This document shows, in pieces, positions 39,774-48,212 of a stretch of 54,399 nucleotides of DNA. The stretch spans positions 1-54,399 of the forward strand of contig NZ_FZOS01000026.1 in assembly GCF_900188165.1 (NCBI RefSeq), written 5' to 3'. Every line of letters starts with the position of its first letter. Position 1 is the stretch's first letter. The notes below the pieces were generated by a model. That model searched no databases and was not told where the DNA came from. It saw nothing but the letters and a program-made list of their open reading frames with translations. The DNA comes from Edaphosphingomonas laterariae. GTDB lineage: Bacteria; Pseudomonadota; Alphaproteobacteria; Sphingomonadales; Sphingomonadaceae. A program made the translations under genes and the position numbers.

Positions 39774-40718
39774 CTACGCCGCTTCAATGGTGCCGCCGCG
39801 ACGAGCGGCGCGCTCCAAGTTGCGGCTGTTGCGCATGACGCGACGCTGTCGGAAGGGAGATGCCATCGTGCCCCATGCCGTCCCGGCGAAGGCACCCACA
39901 CCTGCAGCGGCTCCTCCGGCTATTCCTGTGGCGATGGCTGGAGCCTGGAAGAAAAAAATAGTCCCTAGAAAGAGGTAAACCGCAAATATTACGGCTGCGA
40001 TCGTGACATCGGAGTTGGTTTCCGCTTCAGCCAACGCCGATGCGCCAAGATCAGATACTAGTGTTGTGATCGCAATAATTACGGCCATGAGGACGATGTA
40101 GTTGAATGCTTGGCCCAGCCATCCATGGAAGAACCGTCGCGTTGGCTCGAACAAAGCCAACGCGATAAAAATGGGTCCCAAGGCGATAATGATTGCAAGG
40201 GCGACCTTCGCGAAGATCGTGATTGCGAAGCCAATCGCTGCCGAAAGGCCAGCCACCGCATATATCACTATGGCCAAGGTCAGGAGCACAAGCTTCCACG
40301 GGTTGATATCGAGATAAGTCTCCGCTTCGGTCCTGATCAGCCGGATGACGTCATCGACTTGGCTGAAGTATTGGTCGAAAACTGCACCAGCGGTGCCGAT
40401 CGTCTTCCCGGCTAGGGCCTGAGCTATCGCGTCTGGCATCCCGTGAAAAAGGGGTTCGGTTATCCATTCGGAATAGGCAACTGTGGTGGCGGCCATGTAT
40501 AAGAGACAAAGTTTGACCATGCGCGCGAATAACTCGCCCCAAGGTTCGCTGATGATGCCTCGCATCACCATGAAGCCGAACAAGACAATGTAGATCACGA
40601 GGCCCGCAGCTAACGGTCCGCGAATTACGTCGACAACGTTTGACAACCGCTCATTGAGAAAGAGGTCGAGCTTTCCGTCAACATTGTCGTAGATCGTCGA
40701 AAATATCGTCGAAGACAT
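39774..40718 (-). CDS. virB6: VirB6/TrbL polytopic channel protein
   Basis: 314 residues with several hydrophobic segments (AAGLVIYIVLFGFMVMRG, LVLLTLAIVIYAVAGLSAAIGFAITIFAKVALAIIIALGP, AFNYIVLMAVIIAITTLV, FAVYLFLGTIFFFQAPAIATG). It forms the inner-membrane base of the transfer channel. The segment shows visibly lower GC and a different codon habit than virB4 or virB10 (for example ATA, AAT and TTT codons); the line 40141-40200 has 29 G/C of 60. It lies 15 bases before virB7 and 18 after eexN. Confidence 0.93.
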   Translation of the reverse strand: MSSTIFSTIYDNVDGKLDLFLNERLSNVVDVIRGPLAAGLVIYIVLFGFMVMRGIISEPWGELFARMVKLCLLYMAATTVAYSEWITEPLFHGMPDAIAQALAGKTIGTAGAVFDQYFSQVDDVIRLIRTEAETYLDINPWKLVLLTLAIVIYAVAGLSAAIGFAITIFAKVALAIIIALGPIFIALALFEPTRRFFHGWLGQAFNYIVLMAVIIAITTLVSDLGASALAEAETNSDVTIAAVIFAVYLFLGTIFFFQAPAIATGIAGGAAAGVGAFAGTAWGTMASPFRQRRVMRNSRNLERAARRGGTIEAA

Positions 40719-40736
40719 ATGGTGGCTCCGCGACCT

Positions 40737-40952
40737 TCAGCGGCCCAGCGACTGTTCAAGTTTTCTAGCGTTCTCCACGCTTTTGGCGTTGCTGCATTCC
40801 TGCGGGTCGCCGTGTGTACCATTGGCGCAAGCCTCCAGAATGCTCGACCTCTCTTGGGGTGAGTTGGCGAGTTCGTCCTTCCCCTTGGTTTCGTGGCAGG
40901 CGCAAAGTGATAGGGTCGCAAGAAGAGCGAAGCCTACAGACTGCCTTTTCAT
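40737..40952 (-). CDS. eexN: EexN-type entry-exclusion lipoprotein
   Basis: 71 residues with a lipoprotein signal (FALLATLSLCAC, lipobox Cys near residue 19) and a short mature part with two further cysteines (LEACANGTHGDPQECSNAKSVENARKLEQSLGR). This matches EexN family lipoproteins, which sit between virB5 and virB6 and block redundant transfer between cells carrying the same element. The ATG overlaps the virB5 stop (ATGA). Its composition is AT-richer, like virB6. Confidence 0.85.
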   Translation of the reverse strand: MKRQSVGFALLATLSLCACHETKGKDELANSPQERSSILEACANGTHGDPQECSNAKSVENARKLEQSLGR

Positions 40953-41668
40953 TTGGTATCACTAAGAGATTGTTCGAGCTTCGCGAGGGACTCCTCCCCC
41001 TGGCGTTGCGAGCGAAGACGATCCTCTGCATCCTGCCTCATCCGCAGCGCCTGCAATTGCAGAGCATCGTTCTGGATATGGGCGTTCTCGACCCCTACCC
41101 TCGCCTGAATGTCCATGACCTGCTTCGCGTCCGACGCCGTATCAAGCGAGGTTCTCAGCTCCTCAAGGCCGGTGGTACGCTGCGCGGATACGCCATAGGC
41201 GGCCTCCGCGATTGCCGCATCACGCGCTGCGAGATCGCCGTTGCGCAGGAGGTTGTCCCGGGAAGCGCGCTCATAAGCTGAAGCACCCGGCCGCAATTCC
41301 GGCAGGGCGACGCGGTTGGCGTTCCGAATGCGGGTCGCGGAACTCCCGAGCGAGCCCAGGCTGGCATTGTCCGAAGACATCAGCCGATTGATGTCACGCG
41401 CCTCCCGCGGCAGAAGATGGCGCATGGCGTCAGTGGAAAGCGACGAGGCAATGCCGTTGACGTCGGTGACTTGGTTGAAGCTGCCATAGAGCTGCTTTGC
41501 CTCGGCGATCTGCTCCTTCCCCTGATCGATCATCGACAGGGTGTTCTTCACCGTGGCCAAGGCCTGCAGATAGCCGGAGCTGTCATAGACCGGGATACCC
41601 TGGGCGGCCGCCGGCCCTGCCATTCCCAACGCGATGGCGCCAAGCGCTGCGCATTTGCCATTACCCAT
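40949..41668 (-). CDS. virB5: VirB5-type minor pilin
   Basis: 239 residues with a signal peptide (CAALGAIALGMAGPAAAQG) and a long helical mature part (QALATVKNTLSMIDQGKEQIAEAKQLYGSFN, then RDINRLMSSDNASLGSLG), the pattern of VirB5 proteins that sit at the pilus tip. It is 3 bases after virB4 and overlaps eexN by 4. Confidence 0.92.
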   Translation of the reverse strand: MGNGKCAALGAIALGMAGPAAAQGIPVYDSSGYLQALATVKNTLSMIDQGKEQIAEAKQLYGSFNQVTDVNGIASSLSTDAMRHLLPREARDINRLMSSDNASLGSLGSSATRIRNANRVALPELRPGASAYERASRDNLLRNGDLAARDAAIAEAAYGVSAQRTTGLEELRTSLDTASDAKQVMDIQARVGVENAHIQNDALQLQALRMRQDAEDRLRSQRQGEESLAKLEQSLSDTK

Positions 41669-41671
41669 AGC

Positions 41672-44083
41672 TCATCCTTTCCTGATCGATGCAGACCGAC
41701 GCTGCTGGTGAAAGAGAGGCAGCCATTTCGCCGGGTTGTCGCCGACATCCGCGCGAATGGCATCGAGAAGCGTCACGGTTTCCGTGGTGCCCGAGAGCAC
41801 AGCCAGTTCGTCGGAGAGCCCGCCAAGATCCAGTTCCACCACGATCGAGTCATGGCCCTGCTTGATGAGGAAGCGACGCGATTCCGGGTTCAGGTCATGA
41901 CGGATGAGCTTGAATTCCGCTTGGGTCAGGCCCAGCCCGTCGACATAATCCGCTGCACGGCCATAGGGGTTGGGGAGCAGGATCTTGGTCGCGACCTGCT
42001 CCATGATGCTGTGCGAGATGTCGGAGCGCAGCGCATCGGCTGGGCTCTGCGTGCCGAAGACCAGGAAGGCGTTCTGCTTACGATAAGTCTTCAAGCCATC
42101 CTGGGCGAAGGCGCGGAAAGCGTCATCATCCAGCGCCTTCCAGAACTCGTCGATGTCGATCACCAGCCTCCGGCCGTCCAGGAGGCCGTCGATGCGATGG
42201 AACATGTACATCACGATCGGCGTCCGAACCTCCGGATTGTCGAGGAAATCGGTCATGTCGAAACCGAGGAACGGCGCATCGAGCGACAGGGCATCGCTCT
42301 CGTTGTCGAAAACCCAGCCCAGCGGTCCGCCTCGCGACCATTTCTCAAGCCGTGCGCCAATCCCTTCCGGATCGCGCTGGCCGAGCAACTGGCGCAGAGC
42401 GAGGATGGATCGATTCTCCGGCGCGAGCCGCCCCATAGACGCCAAGCCTTCGTCGATCATGCGCTCTTGGGTGACGCCGAGCGTACCGCCAGCCGGCGTC
42501 ACCAGCTGCCTGATCAGACGGCCGAGGAAGACGAGGTTGCGCGGTCCATATTCAAGCGCCCGCAAGGGCGCGAAGCCGGTGGGCTCGCCATTCTTCAGCG
42601 TCAGATAGATTCCGCCAGCAGACCGCACGTAGATCTCGGCGCCGCGATCCTTGTCGATGAAGATCTGCTGGGCGCCTGTCTTCTCGAGCTGCGCCATCAG
42701 GAAGTTCTGGACGACGGTCTTGCCCGCGCCCGAGGGACCAATGATCAGCGTGTGGCCGAGATCCCCGACGTGGAAGTTGAAATAGTAGGGTGATTGCGCG
42801 GCCGTTTTCATCAACGCGATCGCCGAACCCCAATGATTTCCGCTCGGCCGTCCCGCAGGGTAAGTGTGGAAGGGTGCCAAGGCGGCGAAATTCCGCGAGG
42901 TGATCGCCGCCGGCCGCGCCCGCCACGCGAAATTTCCGGGAAGCTGAGCCCAGAAGGCCGCCTCGAGCGCCGGCCCTTCCCTCGCTGATACCAGGCCAGC
43001 ATCGGCGAGCGCGGCCCGCGCCGCCGACAGATTATCGGCGAGGCGCTTCTGGTTCTCAGCGAACACGGCGAGCGAGAAATGATGTTCGCCCAGGACGAAC
43101 CGATTGCTCTGAAGATCGTCGGCCGCGTCCTCAAGGTCGAGCGCCTGGCTTGCGGCCGCGTCTTCGGTGGAGGCCATCTGGTTCTGTCGCCGGCGAAGCC
43201 TTTCGGCCGCCCGCGCCTTGCTCATGAAGGTGAAGGACTGCGACACGACGAACGCGAAATCCTGGCCCAGCAGAGCGTTCATCTGACCGGGGCGGGTGAG
43301 CGCGGGATATTCCCGGATGCCGAAAATCCCCACCCAGCGGCTCGCATCATGAGCGCGGATCTCGACCGTCTCGCGTCCGAAGATCAGCCGCTCGCCGTAG
43401 AGTGTCGACCCAAGATGGCCTCGGACCAGCGGCACCTTGGCCCGGGCGCCCATCATGACCTGCTCGAGCACTTCGAGGGGCCTGGAGAATATGAGGCCAT
43501 TTTTCTCATAGAGGGCGAGCCGCGCGGGGCTGCACCGCCGAAGGAGCTTTTCAATGTCGCGCGCCTTCTCCTCGAAGCGGGCTAATTCGTCGGGGTCGAC
43601 TTCCTCGTCGACTGCCTTCGCCTTGGCGATCCGCTTGAGGAGCAGCCCCGTCCGATCGGCCGAACCAACTGCGGGTCGCATGATCAGCGTCAAATAATGC
43701 TCGTTGACGAACATGCGATTGGCGGTGACGCGCGCGCGATATTTGCCGTCCAGATCGGCTGCGAAGGCTGAGCGGAATTCACCTTCGGGATAGTCGTCGA
43801 CCGGGTGGCGAACGATGTGGGTCCAGAGCGCGAGCCGATCGTCGGCGATGTTGCGCCAAGTGCCATTGAGTTTCTCGTGCCAGTCGTTGAGGTGGATCGG
43901 ATCCGCGGTTTCGAAAGCGAGCCCCTCGAGGCGGAACATCATCATCAGATCGCCGCTATCGAGCGCGATCACCTCGGACGTCACATGGCGTGCGTAGGGC
44001 AGATAGCGCCCAGGCTCGGCCTCTTGCCGCAAGATGCGCCACGGCGTCTTGCGCGGCGGGAGCTGGGTCGCCGTGCTAGCCAC
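41672..44083 (-). CDS. virB4: VirB4 ATPase
   Basis: 803 residues from the GTG at 44083; a TTG at 44089 adds two residues, and both overlap the end of virB3. The N-terminal domain (RYLPYARHVTSEVIALDSGDLMMMFRLEG) and the C-terminal ATPase are complete: Walker A IIGPSGAGKTVVQNFLMAQ, Walker B LVIDIDEFWKAL, and VFGTQSPADAL. It is the largest T4SS motor and is needed for pilus assembly and DNA transfer. No frameshift is seen. Confidence 0.95.
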   Translation of the reverse strand: MASTATQLPPRKTPWRILRQEAEPGRYLPYARHVTSEVIALDSGDLMMMFRLEGLAFETADPIHLNDWHEKLNGTWRNIADDRLALWTHIVRHPVDDYPEGEFRSAFAADLDGKYRARVTANRMFVNEHYLTLIMRPAVGSADRTGLLLKRIAKAKAVDEEVDPDELARFEEKARDIEKLLRRCSPARLALYEKNGLIFSRPLEVLEQVMMGARAKVPLVRGHLGSTLYGERLIFGRETVEIRAHDASRWVGIFGIREYPALTRPGQMNALLGQDFAFVVSQSFTFMSKARAAERLRRRQNQMASTEDAAASQALDLEDAADDLQSNRFVLGEHHFSLAVFAENQKRLADNLSAARAALADAGLVSAREGPALEAAFWAQLPGNFAWRARPAAITSRNFAALAPFHTYPAGRPSGNHWGSAIALMKTAAQSPYYFNFHVGDLGHTLIIGPSGAGKTVVQNFLMAQLEKTGAQQIFIDKDRGAEIYVRSAGGIYLTLKNGEPTGFAPLRALEYGPRNLVFLGRLIRQLVTPAGGTLGVTQERMIDEGLASMGRLAPENRSILALRQLLGQRDPEGIGARLEKWSRGGPLGWVFDNESDALSLDAPFLGFDMTDFLDNPEVRTPIVMYMFHRIDGLLDGRRLVIDIDEFWKALDDDAFRAFAQDGLKTYRKQNAFLVFGTQSPADALRSDISHSIMEQVATKILLPNPYGRAADYVDGLGLTQAEFKLIRHDLNPESRRFLIKQGHDSIVVELDLGGLSDELAVLSGTTETVTLLDAIRADVGDNPAKWLPLFHQQRRSASIRKG

Positions 44084-44426
44084 GCGCAAAGCCCTTGCGC
44101 TTCAGCCCGGCGACCGGGAGCGGCGAATAGGAACTTCCGCCCCACCAGGCGCGGTTCCGGCTGCGCGCCTTGGTCATGGTCCACAGCCACAGCAGCCGGA
44201 AAGCATTGGCATCGTGCCGCACGATGAGCCGCGCCACGGCAAGACAGGCGCCTCCAATGGCGCCGGCATAGAGCGGATTGCCGCTGACGATCAGCGTGAG
44301 ACAGGCAGCAAGCGCGATCGGCAGCGAGGCTTCGAGCGGTACGCCGAGCCACATCGTAGGTCGCGTAACCGCCAGAAACAGCGTTTCCTCGCGTAGCCGC
44401 TCGTCCGGGGCGGCGCTCCCCTTCAC
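44076..44426 (-). CDS. virB3: VirB3 inner-membrane protein
   Basis: 116 residues from the GTG at 44426, overlapping the virB2 stop by GTGA. It contains LFLAVTRPTMWLGVPLEASLPIALAACLTLIVSGNPLYAGAIGGACLAVARLIVRHD, the standard two-helix VirB3 pattern with the conserved TRPxMxxGVP motif. The frame is open to 44732, but that part is a shadow of virB2. Confidence 0.93.
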   Translation of the reverse strand: MKGSAAPDERLREETLFLAVTRPTMWLGVPLEASLPIALAACLTLIVSGNPLYAGAIGGACLAVARLIVRHDANAFRLLWLWTMTKARSRNRAWWGGSSYSPLPVAGLKRKGFARG

Positions 44427-44761
44427 GCGCCACCCGTGATCGTGTCGACGATCCACTGCGCGCTGAAGACGATGAAGATTCCGACGATGACGGTCACGAG
44501 CAGGCCGAGGCTGGCGCGCCCCGTGAAGAACATGAAACCGACGATGACGACCGCAATCACCGCGATCGTCTTGGCGAAGGTCCCGGTGAGCCAGGTCTTG
44601 ATGTTCTCCGCCATCGATGTGATGCCGTCGGCGCCTTGCGCGTGCGCAGGATCGCTGAGCAATAGCGAGACAAGCAGCGCCAATGCCGCCACACCGACGA
44701 TGCGCACCAGAAGTCGCGCCCACTGGGGCCATCCGCCCAAGGGGGCGGTGATTGCTGTCAT
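44423..44761 (-). CDS. virB2: VirB2 major pilin
   Basis: 112 residues from the ATG at 44761, which overlaps the virB1 stop (ATGA). A long signal region (LLVRIVGVAALALLVSLLLSDPAHAQG, cleavage near AHA-Q) is followed by two hydrophobic helices (IAVIAVVIVGFMFFTGRASL and LLVTVIVGIFIVFSAQWIVD), the pilin pattern. Confidence 0.93.
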   Translation of the reverse strand: MTAITAPLGGWPQWARLLVRIVGVAALALLVSLLLSDPAHAQGADGITSMAENIKTWLTGTFAKTIAVIAVVIVGFMFFTGRASLGLLVTVIVGIFIVFSAQWIVDTITGGA

Positions 44762-45423
44762 GGATGCAGTCCTTTCAAAGATGCTGCCCCGTCTCCGAAC
44801 ACCATGAGCGAGGCCTGGCTCGCCCGCGCGGCCGTGTTCCATCCGGTAGCGAGCGGCGTCGAAACAGTGGTGTCGGGTGGCGGGGTGAAGGCCGGCGCAG
44901 TCGGGGCAATCGCCGATGCAGTGGCCACCGGCGCCGTCCCCCGGATCAGGGGAATGACGACTGACGCGCTAGCATAGACCCTGGCGACATAGCCGTTGCG
45001 AAAGCCGCGCCGCCGGTCGCCGGTATTGTACAGCGAAAGCGCCGTCGCGATCGCATGATCTCGGCTCGGCGCGATGCGCATGACCGCCTGATAGTTCTTG
45101 GCAAGGACGCGGGCGGCCGCCGCCAGATTGCGGCACGGCTCGAAGGCATCTTCGACCGAAAGCTCCAGCCATCCGAGATTGGCGCTGTTGATCTGCCCCA
45201 AGCCGAGATCGATGTTGTAGCCTTGACGGATCAGGCTTCGGGCCGCCGCAATCGCCTGCGCCTTGGTCGCGGGTCTTGGCTGGCGCACGCCGGGACTATT
45301 GACGCCGATGGCAAGGCTGTTGAACCGGCTCTCGGTGTGGACGATCGAAAGGAGCGTCTCGGGCGCAACTGACGGGGCGCATGCTCCTGCAATCGACAGG
45401 AGGCTGGCGACGTCGAGAATCAT
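44758..45423 (-). CDS. virB1: VirB1 lytic transglycosylase
   Basis: 221 residues. The SLT-type domain carries the catalytic Glu in SIVHTESRFNSLAIGVNS, followed by NIDLGLGQINSANLGWL and LAAAARVLAKNYQAVMR and ATALSLYNTGDRRRGFRNGYVARVY. It cuts peptidoglycan to let the apparatus assemble. The C-terminal ~55 residues are low-complexity Ala/Pro/Thr. Its start overlaps the stop of the TrbM-like gene by ATGA. Confidence 0.93.
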   Translation of the reverse strand: MILDVASLLSIAGACAPSVAPETLLSIVHTESRFNSLAIGVNSPGVRQPRPATKAQAIAAARSLIRQGYNIDLGLGQINSANLGWLELSVEDAFEPCRNLAAAARVLAKNYQAVMRIAPSRDHAIATALSLYNTGDRRRGFRNGYVARVYASASVVIPLIRGTAPVATASAIAPTAPAFTPPPDTTVSTPLATGWNTAARASQASLMVFGDGAASLKGLHP

Positions 45424-45761
45424 TGGACGCTACCGTTCAGTCGCTCGATGTTGGCCAGCGAGTAGGTCTGGCGGCGGCCATCGTTAAACGTGATCTCGAC
45501 CCGCCGGCGAATTGCGGAATCGCGATCATAGACCTTACTGCGGGCGACACCGCCGCCACTGCAACCGGGAAAGGCGCCGCCGGTGGCCAAGCGCTTCCAG
45601 AGCTTGGTCATCGGCGGCACGCACTGCGCGTATTGGGTCGCGCCACCGGGATTGGAAAGGCAGATGAGAACCTGGCACCCCAGATCGTTCGCTCGCGCCG
45701 GAGCAGTGGGAAGGGCGGTGGCGAAGGCAAGCATCGCCAAGCCGTAAATCGCACGTTGCAT
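45420..45761 (-). CDS. Small secreted TrbM/KikA/MpfK-like transfer protein
   Basis: 113 residues from the ATG at 45761 (GGGG 8 bases upstream); a signal peptide (IYGLAMLAFATALPTAPARA) is followed by NDLGCQVLICLSNPGGATQYAQCVPPMTKLWKRL, a Cys-rich segment like the C-x-v-L-C-L-s...C-x-P of TrbM/KikA/MpfK conjugation proteins, and a C-terminal domain ending ITFNDGRRQTYSLANIERLNG. It is the first gene of the virB operon and is coupled to virB1. The TrbM assignment is by pattern. Confidence 0.65.
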   Translation of the reverse strand: MQRAIYGLAMLAFATALPTAPARANDLGCQVLICLSNPGGATQYAQCVPPMTKLWKRLATGGAFPGCSGGGVARSKVYDRDSAIRRRVEITFNDGRRQTYSLANIERLNGSVQ

Positions 45762-45810
45762 TGGGTTTCCCCCCGCGAGACACACCTCCCGCGTCGGGAA
45801 ATGGCGTCAG

Positions 45811-46755
45811 CTATCCGTTGGATTTCACCTCTCTTTTGTTCCGACCCCGCTCGATTTCGGCAATCCCCCCAACCGGGGGGAGTTGCTCGGTTTGCTGTCG
45901 CAGGAACTCGGACAGAGCGCCTTCCTGATCGGGTCGGAGAGCGTCGATCGCGGCCAGATGATCCGGCGGTTCGCCCCCGAGCAGGATGGACGGGCATTGC
46001 CCGTCGTAATTCCCGAGATTGGGGCGATGCTGCTGATAGCCGACCAGCGCGGCAAGCTCAGGGTCGAAAGCACTGGCCACGTCGGGGGGATAGGTCAGCC
46101 ACTGGTTCTCATAGGGCTTCAGCCAGCCAAGGCAGTAGCTGACGATGATCCCGCGGCGCACCGCGTCAGTATGGTTCGGGCCAGCGCCATGGAGGGTCGA
46201 TCCCAGAAATATGATCGCCGATCCCGGGTCGGCTTCGATGGCGACCGGTTCCTGGCCGCCGTCACCCTGCCCGCCATTGTGGCTCCCTGGCCAAATGAGC
46301 GTGGCCCCGTTCTCGGCCCTGAAAGGAGTAATCGGCCACATCACGTTGACGAGATATTCGAGTTCGCCTGTCGGCCCGCGCCACATGTCCTGGTCTCTGT
46401 GTGGAAATTGCGCTGGCGCTCCCGGATGCAATTCAAGCGCCTGCGTAAGGTTGAGCTGGACGGTCTCGCACCAAGGCTCGAGAAAGGCGCGGACGAAGCG
46501 CATGACGGCAGGGTTCCGGACAAGACTTTCTACCGCGGGCGCCCGCTTCAGCAATCCCCCGAAGCGCTTGGTGCGGGGCCCGTAGAAACCTCCCTGGCAG
46601 AATGGGGTTGCGGCAAAACGCGGGTGAAGCGATCGACTGATGTCCTCGATCCGCGACCCGGGCACGACGTCCTGCAAGACGCAGAAGCCCTGTCGCCGCA
46701 GTGTCTCATCGCTTCTGGTTGCAGCAGGGGTTTTGCGAGGCGCAATCGTTGCCAT
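45811..46755 (-). CDS. Phytanoyl-CoA dioxygenase (PhyH) family Fe/2-oxoglutarate oxygenase
   Basis: 314 residues from the ATG at 46755 (GAGGAG upstream); an ATG at 46770 overlapping the luxI stop is an alternative. The iron-binding motif is H119-x-D121 (FPHRDQDMW), with a distal His in STLHGAGPNH (His189) and an Arg about 11 residues later for 2-oxoglutarate. The phyH gene next to luxI is a recurrent arrangement in sphingomonads; what its product oxidises, and whether that is an acyl-homoserine lactone, is not known. Its 3' end contains a perfect CCCCCC-N4-GGGGGG hairpin sequence (45865-45880). Confidence 0.85.
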   Translation of the reverse strand: MATIAPRKTPAATRSDETLRRQGFCVLQDVVPGSRIEDISRSLHPRFAATPFCQGGFYGPRTKRFGGLLKRAPAVESLVRNPAVMRFVRAFLEPWCETVQLNLTQALELHPGAPAQFPHRDQDMWRGPTGELEYLVNVMWPITPFRAENGATLIWPGSHNGGQGDGGQEPVAIEADPGSAIIFLGSTLHGAGPNHTDAVRRGIIVSYCLGWLKPYENQWLTYPPDVASAFDPELAALVGYQQHRPNLGNYDGQCPSILLGGEPPDHLAAIDALRPDQEGALSEFLRQQTEQLPPVGGIAEIERGRNKREVKSNG

Positions 46756-46766
46756 GACTTTTCTCC

Positions 46767-47378
46767 TCACGCTGCTGCGGCAAGATCGGAAAGGCCGACG
46801 GGGCGCAAAATACCGTTCGCGCGCAGCTGCTCGCGCGTTTGGTCGTCCACATCGATTTGCAAGGCGACGAGGCTTCGCCCCTCCTCGGACGTGGGAAGAC
46901 CCAATGGTCGGCAGATCCAGCCGAAACTAAGGATTTGCTGGAACCATACCCACTCCGCGACCCCTGTGAAGCTACGGATCTGATGGGCAAGGGCATATTC
47001 AACGAGCGCCGTGACCAGCTGATTGCGGACCTCGAGACGTTCTCGGGCGCGTAATTTGCGCGCAAGGCAGAAGCGGGTGATCTCCAGAATGGCGGCGCCA
47101 CGAGGCGGCGCCTCTTTGCAAAGGTTTGGGAATATCGTGCCGAGAATATGATCGTGCGTCGTGGGCAGGAGCCGTGCAGATGCCCGGTGGTCGCCATCGT
47201 CCCCGGTTATGACGATATAGATAGCGCGATCATCGTCGAACTGATCGACTTCATAACGGCCAGCGACGACCGGCACATTCCAGCGCAGAAGATCGACGAA
47301 CACCCGCTTACGCTCCTCGAACATGGCGCGAAACAGGTGATGTTCCATGGCTTGTGAAAAGCCGGTCCCGATGTGCAT
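46767..47378 (-). CDS. luxI: LuxI-family acyl-homoserine-lactone synthase
   Basis: 203 residues with the conserved LuxI residues: Arg/Phe/Trp in RKRVFVDLLRW, Asp in DQFDDDRAIYI, RLLPTT, and EITRFCLA. It makes the diffusible signal from S-adenosylmethionine and an acyl carrier. The start has AAGGAGG 6-7 bases upstream, a very strong ribosome site. A lux-box-like palindrome at 47435-47450 lies 57-72 bases upstream. It overlaps the region of the next gene, phyH. Confidence 0.95.
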   Translation of the reverse strand: MHIGTGFSQAMEHHLFRAMFEERKRVFVDLLRWNVPVVAGRYEVDQFDDDRAIYIVITGDDGDHRASARLLPTTHDHILGTIFPNLCKEAPPRGAAILEITRFCLARKLRARERLEVRNQLVTALVEYALAHQIRSFTGVAEWVWFQQILSFGWICRPLGLPTSEEGRSLVALQIDVDDQTREQLRANGILRPVGLSDLAAAA

Positions 47379-47434
47379 GACAGCCTCCTTTTTGTGAGGC
47401 CTGTCAGTCGATCAGAGGCGGCTTTCTTGCGTTA

Positions 47435-47450
47435 TCCCCAGTTCTGGGGA
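47435..47450. promoter_or_regulatory. Lux-box-like palindrome upstream of luxI
   Basis: TCCCCAG-TT-CTGGGGA, a perfect 7-bp inverted repeat with a 2-base centre (CCAG-N2-CTGG), of the general form bound by LuxR/TraR proteins. It sits between the luxR stop and the luxI start, about 64 bases before the luxI ATG. Confidence 0.6.
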
Positions 47451-47452
47451 GA

Positions 47453-48196
47453 TCATCGGCCGAACACATCGGCAAAGCTGATTTGCCCGTCGAACAAGGC
47501 GCGAATGGCAAGAAGGGTGCGCTTGGTGACGCCATAGCGGTCGCGCGCATCCTTCACATGCTGGATCACCGTTTCCTGGCCGATGCCGAGGATCTGGCTG
47601 ATTTCCCAGTCGGTCTTGCCCCGCGCGACCAGCGCCACGCATTCGGCCTGCCGTTCGGTCAGGCTCGGACATTCGGATTGCGGCGCGTGGATCCGGGAAA
47701 TCTTGCGTGCCGCTTCGAACGCGAAGCTGCCGACGAGCTGCACGAGCGGCAGTTGCCGATGGTCGAGCATCTCGCCCGCCGCCATCGCGAAGGAACAGGA
47801 TCCATTGAGCTCGCCGGGTATATGGGCCGGAACGGTGAAGCCGTCGCCCAGCCCGGCCTCGTACGCTTCTGCCAGGATCGAGCGATCGGCGGCCGTCAGA
47901 GAGATGATCGACTGAACCGCCGACCAGGCAAAGCCCACATTGGTGCGATGGCTGGCGCGGTGGATCGGGTCGCTTGCATAGAGACGTCTCGCCTGGAAGC
48001 GCTCCACCCAGTCTTGCGGATAGTCGACGATGTGGACCGAGCGAACCGCAGGCTTCAGGTCGACATGATGGACCAGAGCATAGTGCCGAAAGCCCATGGC
48101 CTTCGTGATTTCGGCCATCAGGTCAGACAAGGCTGCGCTGTCCCTGATCACGCCAGCGACAGCGCAAAAATCCTGAACTTGCCCAAGCCCGATCAT
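47453..48196 (-). CDS. luxR: LuxR-family regulator (second)
   Basis: 247 residues from the ATG at 48196; the frame is open to 48313, with other possible starts at 48244. The autoinducer-binding domain has the canonical WxxY...DP signature in YPQDWVERFQARRLYASDPIHRA and FAWSAV; the C-terminal HTH reads LTERQAECVALVARGKTDWEISQILGIGQETVIQHVKDARDRYGV. It should bind the lactone made by the adjacent LuxI and activate genes with the palindrome. It lies 16 bases after the first luxR and about 75 bases before luxI. Confidence 0.93.
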   Translation of the reverse strand: MIGLGQVQDFCAVAGVIRDSAALSDLMAEITKAMGFRHYALVHHVDLKPAVRSVHIVDYPQDWVERFQARRLYASDPIHRASHRTNVGFAWSAVQSIISLTAADRSILAEAYEAGLGDGFTVPAHIPGELNGSCSFAMAAGEMLDHRQLPLVQLVGSFAFEAARKISRIHAPQSECPSLTERQAECVALVARGKTDWEISQILGIGQETVIQHVKDARDRYGVTKRTLLAIRALFDGQISFADVFGR

Positions 48197-48212
48197 CACT
48201 CGGCCGGCGAGC

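Noticed and set aside
41417-42793. Plus-strand frame of 458 codons opposite virB4 and virB5
   Set aside because: Shadow of GC-rich codons; virB4 motifs on the other strand are intact.
44427-44732. N-terminal extension of virB3
   Set aside because: It lies entirely inside virB2 in another frame; the GTG at 44426 overlaps the virB2 stop as expected.
45381-46142. Plus-strand frame of 253 codons opposite phyH and the TrbM-like gene
   Set aside because: Shadow frame; the minus-strand genes carry recognisable motifs and operon spacing.
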